NCBI GenBank assembly: GCA_020722965.1
Contig: DYJT01000018.1
Location: 2,787 to 41,883, forward strand
Direction of reading: 5' to 3'
Source of the DNA: Brachyspira murdochii
GTDB taxonomy: Bacteria > Spirochaetota > JAAYUW01
Length of the DNA stretch: 39,097 bases
Each line of letters begins with the position of its first letter. The first letter of the stretch is position 1. The notes beneath the pieces were generated by a model. It made no database searches, was not told the DNA's origin, and saw nothing but the letters and a program-made list of their open reading frames with translations. This document shows positions 33,489-39,097 of this stretch, one piece after another. A program made the translations under genes and the position numbers.

Positions 33489-34766
33489 ATGGAAAAAGAG
33501 GCTAAAAGATCTTTCTATTTAACAACATTTTTAATAGGTCTTGGATTTTTTACGATGGGGATGATGGATCCACTTTATGATTCTTTTGTACCTATTTTTC
33601 TTCAGAAATATATACCAAGTAAAGGAGTAATTGGTTCAATAATGACAATTGACAATATCTTCGCTATTTTCTTAATCCCAATTGTCAGCGCTATTTCAGA
33701 TAGGACAAGGACACCTATAGGTAGAAGAATGCCATATATTTTGGTGACATTGCCATTATCTGCATTATTTTTTGCATTAATACCATTTGGTGCTTTAAAA
33801 AGTCTTGCTGCCTTAATAATAGTTGTCTTTTTATTAAATGTATTCAAACAATCAGCAAGAGGTCCTGTTGTAGCACTAATGCCAGATACAGTTCCAGCAG
33901 ATTACAGATCTGAGGCTAATGGTGTAATAAACACAATGGGTGGCATAGCGACAATAATCGGGAGTCTTTTTCTTGCCAAATTGATGGATTTATCCATCGA
34001 TCTTCCCATAATAGGCAATACAAAAGATAAGTTGCCATTTATAATCGCTGGATTTCTAGTCGTTCTCGCAACTCTGATATTGTTTTTAACTGTAAAAGAA
34101 AAACGCAGGGATGAAGGTGATAAAAGAGTTTCAATTACCAGATCATTAAAATTGATCTTTTCTTCAGAGGATAAAAGTGCTACATTAATTCTTTTTTCTC
34201 TTTTATTCTGGTTTTTAGGATATCAAGGAGTTCTTCCGTTCGTAACTATGTATGCAATGCAATTTATTGGGGTAACTAAAGGAACAGCAGGCATTTCTCC
34301 TGGAATGGTTGGCCTTGCATATGCCATTTTTGCCGTTCCTTCCGGGGTGATTGCACACAAAATAGGAAGAAAAAAAGCGATATCTATATCTCTTGTTGGT
34401 ATTTTTATAATAATTTTGCTTATTTTCTTTTCTAAACCTTTTGCAGATCTTTTAAGTCTTTCACAAACCATACATCTTTTTATCTTCTGGGGATTATTAT
34501 TTGCTTTTGGTATTTTCTGGGTAAGTGTTATTACAAATTCATTCCCTATGCTATGGCAAATGGCGACATATGATGATATGGGTATATATACAGGGTTATA
34601 TTATACTTTTTCTCAAACAGCAGCGATTCTGGCTCCACCTATTGCCGGATTTTTGATTGATGGATTTGGTTTTAGAGTTGTTTTTATTTATACCGCTATT
34701 TGTATGGCAATTGCTTTTATATTGATGCAATTTGTGAAAAAGGGTGAACCACAGAAGGTAAAATAG
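33489..34766 (+). CDS. MFS transporter, SLC45/GPH-like
   Basis: This is a 12-helix major-facilitator permease of 425 residues. SAISDRTRTPIGRRMPYI in the loop between helices 2 and 3 is the SLC45-type version of the MFS signature and recurs more weakly as HKIGRKKAISI between helices 8 and 9. SLC45 and GPH members carry sucrose, maltose or other glycosides with protons; here the substrate is inferred only. An early acidic/aromatic segment MMDPLYDSFVPIFL resembles the first helix of this group. AGGGGA precedes the ATG. It is isolated on the + strand and converges on tsaE with just two bases between the stop codons. No glycosidase is nearby. Confidence 0.86.
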   Translation: MEKEAKRSFYLTTFLIGLGFFTMGMMDPLYDSFVPIFLQKYIPSKGVIGSIMTIDNIFAIFLIPIVSAISDRTRTPIGRRMPYILVTLPLSALFFALIPFGALKSLAALIIVVFLLNVFKQSARGPVVALMPDTVPADYRSEANGVINTMGGIATIIGSLFLAKLMDLSIDLPIIGNTKDKLPFIIAGFLVVLATLILFLTVKEKRRDEGDKRVSITRSLKLIFSSEDKSATLILFSLLFWFLGYQGVLPFVTMYAMQFIGVTKGTAGISPGMVGLAYAIFAVPSGVIAHKIGRKKAISISLVGIFIIILLIFFSKPFADLLSLSQTIHLFIFWGLLFAFGIFWVSVITNSFPMLWQMATYDDMGIYTGLYYTFSQTAAILAPPIAGFLIDGFGFRVVFIYTAICMAIAFILMQFVKKGEPQKVK

Positions 34767-34768
34767 AT

Positions 34769-35236
34769 TTACTCTATCTGAAAAAGGTTAATGATTCGAA
34801 ATTCCTCTTTTCCAAAGTTGTCATGTGCTATCTGAATTATATATACTCTTTCAGAAAAATCATGGATGGTGGGAAGAAAGTTCTTCCCCCATTCGAAACA
34901 ATTTATATAATTTCCCTTGAAAAAATAGTCAAAAGGTAATTCAATTAATTCTTTTGGTTCTTCGATTCTGTAAAGATCGAAATGATTAAATCTTATTCTT
35001 CTATTTTCCAGTTTCCCTTGGTGCTCATTAACAAGATTAAATGTAGGTGAACTAATTTTTAGTCTATCTATCCTGAGAAATGATGCGATTTCTCGAATTA
35101 AGGTGGTTTTACCAGATCCTAAAGCACCTTCAAATACTATAGATGATGGAAATTTAATTTCACTTAGTATATTAGATGCTGCTCTTTTTAAATCTTTTAA
35201 TTTATAGACTTTTAACAACATTAAATTTTTATACAA
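34769..35236 (-). CDS. tsaE: tRNA threonylcarbamoyladenosine synthesis ATPase TsaE
   Basis: TsaE is the ATPase that works with TsaD and TsaB to make t6A37 on ANN-decoding tRNAs. GALGSGKTT (about residues 37-45) is the Walker A loop. SPTFNLVNEH is the signature switch segment, HFDLYRI the conserved aspartate-leucine-tyrosine-arginine motif, and CFEWG the closing tryptophan-glycine motif. The 155-residue length is normal. The start is decided by ribosome binding: AAAGGAG sits 5 bases before a TTG (35236), whereas the in-frame ATG at 35221 is 20 bases away. TTG is therefore chosen. No TsaB or TsaD gene is in the window. Confidence 0.9.
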   Translation of the reverse strand: MYKNLMLLKVYKLKDLKRAASNILSEIKFPSSIVFEGALGSGKTTLIREIASFLRIDRLKISSPTFNLVNEHQGKLENRRIRFNHFDLYRIEEPKELIELPFDYFFKGNYINCFEWGKNFLPTIHDFSERVYIIQIAHDNFGKEEFRIINLFQIE

Positions 35237-35249
35237 TATAACTCCTTTG

Positions 35250-35331
35250 TTCTTGAAACAAGAATACCATTAACCTTTATAGCAGATTGAATGAAAAAAT
35301 CACTTAAATTTTTAAAATTTCGAAAATTTTA
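35250..35331. promoter_or_regulatory. Two dyads in the tsaE-mraZ divergent region
   Basis: TTCTTG-AAA-CAAGAA (35250-35264) and TAAAATTT-CGA-AAATTTTA (35313-35331) are perfect inverted repeats with 3-base centres. The second lies just upstream of the mraZ -35 box. They could be operators or hairpins. No known site matches. Confidence 0.35.
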
Positions 35332-35343
35332 TTAGAAAAAGAC

Positions 35344-35372
35344 TTGACAGCTGAAATTATCTGTTCTATATA
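35344..35372 (+). promoter_or_regulatory. Promoter of the mraZ division cluster
   Basis: A perfect -35 TTGACA (35344-35349), a 17-base spacer and TATATA (35367-35372) place the transcript start near 35379. It lies inside what would otherwise be an N-terminal extension of mraZ, which argues against the upstream TTG start. Confidence 0.7.
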
Positions 35373-35374
35373 TA

Positions 35375-35399
35375 TGGTGAATAGTGGTGAATGGTGGAT
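35375..35399 (+). promoter_or_regulatory. Candidate MraZ operator (TGG boxes at a 10-bp step)
   Basis: TGGTG (35375), TGGTG (35385) and TGGAT (35395) recur at exact 10-base intervals; an extra TGGTG begins at 35392. E. coli MraZ is known to bind three TGGGN boxes separated by five bases, the same 10-base step. The boxes straddle the expected transcript start and the ribosome binding site of mraZ, suggesting self-repression. Confidence 0.55.
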
Positions 35400-35856
35400 G
35401 CTAAATTTTTTTGGTGAATATCGATTTTCAATTGATGAAAAGGGTAGAACTGCATTACCCGCATCTTTTAAAGATATTTTAGAAAAAGAAAATGAAGATT
35501 CAGAACATTGGGTAATAACCAAAGGGATGGAACAATCTATTTTGCTGTATCCAATGAAGATCTGGCAGCAATTACTCGAATATTTATCACAAAAACTTTC
35601 TTATAAAAATGAGGTAGATAGAACATTTTTAAGATACTTCATCTTTCCTGCAAAAGAAATTGTTGTAGATAAGCAAAATAGATTTGTAATACCTAAAAAT
35701 CTGATTGAACATTCCAGGATAAGTAAAAATGTCGTTTTTCTGGGGGCATTGAATAAGATAGAGATATGGTCAGAAGATTACTGGGAGGGGTATATTAGTA
35801 ATTCTTCTGACCAACTATCTCAACTGATTAGTAGATTGGATGATTTGAATCTTTGA
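35398..35856 (+). CDS. mraZ: Transcriptional regulator MraZ
   Basis: MraZ is a ring-forming DNA-binding protein that represses the division and cell-wall (dcw) cluster, including its own promoter. It has two SpoVT/AbrB-like half-domains, each with the DxxxR signature: SIDEKGRTALPASF (first) and VVDKQNRFVIPKNL (second). With the ATG at 35398 the protein is 153 residues and begins MLNFFGEYRFS, the usual family start. The open frame reaches further upstream to a TTG, but that stretch contains the promoter and operator-like boxes. A GGTGA at 35386-35390 can serve as ribosome binding site. rsmH follows after a structured gap of about 200 bases. Confidence 0.92.
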   Translation: MLNFFGEYRFSIDEKGRTALPASFKDILEKENEDSEHWVITKGMEQSILLYPMKIWQQLLEYLSQKLSYKNEVDRTFLRYFIFPAKEIVVDKQNRFVIPKNLIEHSRISKNVVFLGALNKIEIWSEDYWEGYISNSSDQLSQLISRLDDLNL

Positions 35857-35976
35857 TTCCGATTCAAATTAAATATAATCTACTTTGTTTAAAATTCAAG
35901 AGCAAAAAAATCTGGGAGGGGGATTTTTTTGGGTCTCTTGAAAAACTGGGAGGAAGCTGGGGTTTTTAACCCCAGC
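35843..35976 (+). promoter_or_regulatory. Three consecutive hairpins between mraZ and rsmH
   Basis: Hairpin 1: ATTTGAATC/GATTCAAAT (35843-35869, 9 bp, 9-nt loop that includes the mraZ stop). Hairpin 2: outer TTCAAGAG/CTCTTGAA (35895-35942) enclosing AAAAAAATC/GATTTTTTT with loop TGGGAGGGG. Hairpin 3: GCTGGGGTT/AACCCCAGC (35956-35976), 9 bp with a TTT loop. The G-rich loop of hairpin 2 and the CCCAG of hairpin 3 could pair instead, giving alternative folds. A terminator, attenuator or regulatory leader is possible; no long T-tract follows hairpin 3. Confidence 0.6.
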
Positions 35977-36053
35977 AAATTTTAATAAATAAATAAATTT
36001 AAATAAAAAATTAAATTTTAATATAAAAAAATTTTAATAAAAAGTTCAAGGAG

Positions 36054-36935
36054 ATGTTTATTAACTACCATACGCCAGTATTGATCGATAAGATCATAGA
36101 ATTTGTTCCCCAAAATATCGATAGTGCAAATAATTTACTCGTTGATGCCTGTTTTGGAGAAGGTGGTTATACAGATAGATTTTTATCAAGATTTAAAAAT
36201 TTAAATATTCTTGGAATAGAGCAAGATTCTGAAATTTATAATATAGTTAAAGAAAAGTATAAGAATGAAAAAAGGGTTTTAATAAAAAATGGAAATTTTG
36301 TCAAAATAGACGAATTTGTAAATGAAGAATTTGTTAAAGATAAAAGACTCAAATTCGTAGTATTCGATCTTGGAATTTCTATGTTTCATATTAAGGCTTC
36401 CACTAAGGGGATAAGTTTTAATAAAGAATTAAGATTAGACATGCGATTGAATCCTGATGCGAGTGAAAGCGCATATGATATTATAAATTACTATAAAAAA
36501 GAAGATCTTGCAGATCTTTTTTATAATTATGCAGATGAACGAATGTCGAAACAGATAGCACATGCTATTGTTGAATTTAGAAAAACGAAGAAAATAGAGA
36601 CAACTTCCGAACTTGTTAAAATAATATCTTCGGTTAAAAAAGATAGAAGGAAAAATCCTGCAACAAAAGTTTTTCAAGCTTTAAGAATTAAGGTAAATAA
36701 TGAATTTGAAAACTTAAAAAATGCACTTGAGAAGATAATCCCGTTTTTAGATCAGGATGGAAGAGTCGCCATAGTTTCATATCATAGTGGTGAAGATAGA
36801 ATAGTTAAAAATTTTATTAAAAATCGAATAGATTTAAGACCAATTTTTAAAAAGCCAATTATTCCAGATTATTCTGAAATGAGTATTAATCCAAGCGCGA
36901 GATCGGCAAAATTAAGGATTTTTGAAAAAATTTAA
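36054..36935 (+). CDS. rsmH: 16S rRNA (cytosine-1402-N4)-methyltransferase RsmH (MraW)
   Basis: RsmH methylates N4 of C1402 in the ribosomal decoding centre using SAM. YHTPVL at the start, VDACFGEGGYT (the SAM-binding glycine loop), FDLGIS, KGISFNKELRLDMRLNPD and SYHSGEDRIVKNF are family landmarks, and the 293-residue length is right. NPATKVFQALRI matches the conserved R-FQALRI-type helix. The AAGGAG at 36048-36053 abuts the ATG with no spacer, which is odd. An ATT at codon 3 would have ideal spacing, but a rare ATT start is only speculation. It lies in the dcw order mraZ-rsmH-ftsL. The next frame begins at its stop codon. Confidence 0.93.
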   Translation: MFINYHTPVLIDKIIEFVPQNIDSANNLLVDACFGEGGYTDRFLSRFKNLNILGIEQDSEIYNIVKEKYKNEKRVLIKNGNFVKIDEFVNEEFVKDKRLKFVVFDLGISMFHIKASTKGISFNKELRLDMRLNPDASESAYDIINYYKKEDLADLFYNYADERMSKQIAHAIVEFRKTKKIETTSELVKIISSVKKDRRKNPATKVFQALRIKVNNEFENLKNALEKIIPFLDQDGRVAIVSYHSGEDRIVKNFIKNRIDLRPIFKKPIIPDYSEMSINPSARSAKLRIFEKI

Positions 36936-36955
36936 TGTTTTTAGGGTTATATCTT

Positions 36956-37249
36956 ATGAAAATTAGTTTTGCTTTAATAATTGTGATAATCTTTATTATC
37001 CTGGGGTTTTCACTATTTTATCTTACAATAATTCAGAAGGGGAAAAACCTGGATAATCAGATCGAAAATGAAAGAAAGCTAAATCATAATCTGAAAGTAT
37101 TTTTAAAAAGCAAGTTATCTATATTTAATCTATCCAAAATTTTTCATGGTGAAGAATTAAGACAGATGGATGAAGATGATTTGATAATTTTAGAAAAAAA
37201 AGAAGATAATAAAAAGAGCAATGAACCTGCTCAAAACGATGGAAAATAA
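36956..37249 (+). CDS. FtsL-like small membrane protein
   Basis: Position between rsmH and murE is that of ftsL, the bitopic divisome protein that binds FtsB and FtsQ. After a short start there is a single hydrophobic helix (about residues 3-25), then a lysine/asparagine/leucine-rich stretch (about 28-55) that could form the short periplasmic coiled coil, and a charged tail. FtsL sequences are too variable to prove this by eye. An in-frame ATG at 36935 overlaps the rsmH stop, but AGGG sits 9 bases before the ATG at 36956, which is therefore preferred. Only 20 bases separate it from murE, and the usual ftsI between them is missing. Confidence 0.55.
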   Translation: MKISFALIIVIIFIILGFSLFYLTIIQKGKNLDNQIENERKLNHNLKVFLKSKLSIFNLSKIFHGEELRQMDEDDLIILEKKEDNKKSNEPAQNDGK

Positions 37250-37269
37250 AAAAGTTTCAAAGGTGTAAG

Positions 37270-38913
37270 ATGAATAGGTTTAATATTAAAGATCTTGTGA
37301 AATATTTAAAAATCGAAAAAATCGATTTTGAACTATTTGGCTACAATAAATATACATGTAAGTATATTGTTAAAAATGTTTTTACAAATACTAAAATGGT
37401 TTTTTCTTCAGACCTACCCAAAAAGTTTACAAACCTATTTATCGCTATTAAAGGACAGAGATTCGATAGTCATTTTAAAATAAAGGATTTAACCGATAAA
37501 TGCAAAATTTTTGTTATAGAAAATTTATCTTTTCTTGATAATTCTGAAAATTTAAATGAATTTTGCCAGAATAATGAACTTATTATTTTAAAAGCGAAGA
37601 GCACAAGATTTTTAATGGCATATATCTATAAGTTTTATTACAACTGTATTGACGAAAAACTAAATATTTTTGCCATTACAGGAACGGATGGTAAAACATC
37701 GATGGTTTACATACTGAGCTCTATTTTTAGCAAAATCTATGGAAACTCTGCTTCTATTGGTACACTTGGTGTTAATTATAATGGGAAAAAGTTAGATATA
37801 GATCAAACTACTCCAACAACCCCAGAAATTTATGATTTATACAATATTTTTTCACAATTGTATAAGCGTAAGACAAAGTATGTTTTTATGGAAGCGACTT
37901 CCATTGCTAGCATTCAAAATAGACTTTCTAGCATCTCATTTGATTCTATTTGCTTTACAAATATGACGGCTGATCACCTTGATTTTCACGGGAATCTTGA
38001 AAACTATTATGGTGCAAAGATCTCATTTATAGATAGAATTGCTGGATCAAGGAAAAAAAATAAAACTGTAATATATAATCTTGATGATGAAAATAAAAAC
38101 CTGGTTGAGCAAAGATTTAAAAATTATCAGAATTTAAATATTTTGACATACGGGTTTAACAAAGATTCAGATTTTGTAATTTCATCATCTGAATATCAGC
38201 AAAGATATTTTAAGATAAAAATTATTATTTCAAAGAAACTATTAGAAAAATTTAATTATAAAGATAATCCAAAAGACATAGAAATAAAAACATCTCTCAT
38301 AGGAAGATTTAACGCATATAATATAGCAAATTCCCTGGCTCATCTTTTTAATTATTTTGTTATCGTCAAAAAAAATGGTATAGAAAAATTTTTTGAATTA
38401 ATCGATAAAACAAAAGAAGTTTTTTTAAATTTAAATATTCCTGGTAGGATGCAAAGGATTAAATATAAAAATCATGATATCTATATCGATTATGCACATA
38501 CCGCTGCAGCACTTGAAAATGCCATTAATACCTTAAAGGATGTAGGATATAGTAAAATTATAACGATAATGGGCTGTGGGGGTGATCGTGATAAGACAAA
38601 AAGACCTATTATGGGTAAAGTATCAACAGAATTATCCGATTTTACGATTTTGACTTCTGATAATCCAAGAAGCGAAGAACCTTTAAATATTATAAAAGAA
38701 ATTGAAGAAGGAATTTCCAAAAATAATTATTTAATTGAAGTTAATAGAGAAAAAGCAATAGAAAGGGCGATTGATTTTTTAAATAAAGAAAAAGATCCGA
38801 CAGCCTTATTAATTGCAGGGAAAGGGCATGAAGATTATCAGGAGATAAAGGGTGTAAAGTATCATTTTAATGATAAAGAGGTGGTTGAAAAAATAATTGA
38901 TAAATCAAAATAA
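37270..38913 (+). CDS. murE: UDP-MurNAc-tripeptide synthetase MurE
   Basis: MurE adds the third amino acid, meso-diaminopimelate or lysine/ornithine, to UDP-MurNAc-L-Ala-D-Glu during peptidoglycan synthesis. The ATP loop is GTDGKT (residues 138-143). TTPTTPE and EATSIAS mark the central Mur domain, YYGAKISF carries the carbamylated lysine, and YIDYAHT and MGCGGDRDKTKR the later nucleotide-binding parts. The substrate motif reads DNPRSE (residues 464-469). DNPR is the signature known for meso-diaminopimelate enzymes, whereas lysine enzymes usually read DNPA. A/T-rich neighbours apart, the gene is normal in length (547). AAAGGTG precedes the ATG. Confidence 0.93.
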   Translation: MNRFNIKDLVKYLKIEKIDFELFGYNKYTCKYIVKNVFTNTKMVFSSDLPKKFTNLFIAIKGQRFDSHFKIKDLTDKCKIFVIENLSFLDNSENLNEFCQNNELIILKAKSTRFLMAYIYKFYYNCIDEKLNIFAITGTDGKTSMVYILSSIFSKIYGNSASIGTLGVNYNGKKLDIDQTTPTTPEIYDLYNIFSQLYKRKTKYVFMEATSIASIQNRLSSISFDSICFTNMTADHLDFHGNLENYYGAKISFIDRIAGSRKKNKTVIYNLDDENKNLVEQRFKNYQNLNILTYGFNKDSDFVISSSEYQQRYFKIKIIISKKLLEKFNYKDNPKDIEIKTSLIGRFNAYNIANSLAHLFNYFVIVKKNGIEKFFELIDKTKEVFLNLNIPGRMQRIKYKNHDIYIDYAHTAAALENAINTLKDVGYSKIITIMGCGGDRDKTKRPIMGKVSTELSDFTILTSDNPRSEEPLNIIKEIEEGISKNNYLIEVNREKAIERAIDFLNKEKDPTALLIAGKGHEDYQEIKGVKYHFNDKEVVEKIIDKSK

Positions 38914-39097
38914 ATAGATTAAAATAATAAATAAATTATGGTAAATAAACAAAAGTAAATAAACTAAAATAATTAAACTAATGGAAATAAATTAAAATAA
39001 TTAAAATAAAAGATAAATTAGTTAAATAAATAAACTAAGACTAAAGAATTAAAATAATTAAAATAACAAATAAAATATTTAAATAAATAAACTAAGA
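38914..39097 (+). repeat. A-rich tract with an imperfect 57-nt tandem repeat
   Basis: AATTAAAATAATTAAAATAA recurs at 38990-39009 and 39047-39066, and TTAAATAAATAAACTAAGA at 39022-39040 and 39079-39097. Both pairs are exactly 57 nt apart, so this is a tandem unit of 57 nt whose second copy is cut by the window end. Sequence from murE to 38989 is looser AAATAAA-type repeat. No gene is present. Confidence 0.75.

Noticed and set aside
35344-35397. Upstream TTG start for mraZ, giving an 18-residue extension
   Set aside because: The stretch holds a good promoter and operator-like boxes, and family members start at MxxFFGEY.

Overview
The window is very A+T-rich and densely packed with housekeeping genes, mostly on the + strand with two leftward blocks. 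It most likely comes from a spirochaete. The block spoVG-rplY-pth-tilS-ftsH (6257-11419) has the gene order known from Borrelia. A FapA-type protein, a methyl-accepting chemotaxis protein and a CheY-like regulator point to a motile cell, and a lipoprotein-type ApbE, a predicted exported barrel-like protein and MurE point to a diderm with peptidoglycan. No rRNA, plasmid or phage genes and no CRISPR array were found, so the genus cannot be fixed.

Layout. 199-3081: an aminotransferase, a membrane-anchored M23 peptidase and a GlmU-type uridylyltransferase without its acetyltransferase half. 3159-6529: promoter, CheY-like regulator, QueH, ApbE, IspE and SpoVG, closed by a hairpin. 6698-14056: RplY, Pth, TilS, FtsH, GlmM, RpiB and a degenerate HAD-like protein. 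14155-18543: an alpha-oxoamine synthase of the serine-palmitoyltransferase type, an M18 aminopeptidase, a ZIP transporter and an unknown exported protein, with two clear intrinsic terminators. 18548-21414 (-): adenosine deaminase, FapA and tRNA-Val(GAC). 21563-25264: SerS, a ROK kinase and a eukaryote-type UDP-sugar pyrophosphorylase. 25278-27902 (-): a chemoreceptor and a coiled-coil protein. 28028-29056: CoaD and a LOG-like protein. 29312-32256 (-): a DHH phosphoesterase, a CBS-plus-ATPase protein and a Xer recombinase. 32257-33488: a 1.2-kb gap with repeats and apparent gene debris. 33489-35236: an SLC45-like transporter and TsaE. 35344-38913: the start of a division/cell-wall cluster, mraZ-rsmH-(ftsL-like)-murE, without ftsI.

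Cell-envelope supply is a recurring theme: GlmM, the GlmU domain, the UAP-like enzyme, MurE, the M23 peptidase and IspE. Translation quality control (Pth, TilS, TsaE, QueH, SerS, RsmH, RplY) is the second.

The most interesting signals are non-coding or architectural: (1) a promoter followed by TGG boxes at an exact 10-bp step across the mraZ start, a likely MraZ operator; (2) three consecutive perfect hairpins between mraZ and rsmH, one with a G-rich loop; (3) a compact DHH / CBS-anti-sigma-ATPase / Xer operon that could be an uncharacterised nucleotide-responsive switch; (4) a decayed secreted-protein gene and repeat clusters in the A+T-rich gaps, including a 57-nt tandem repeat at the window's right end.
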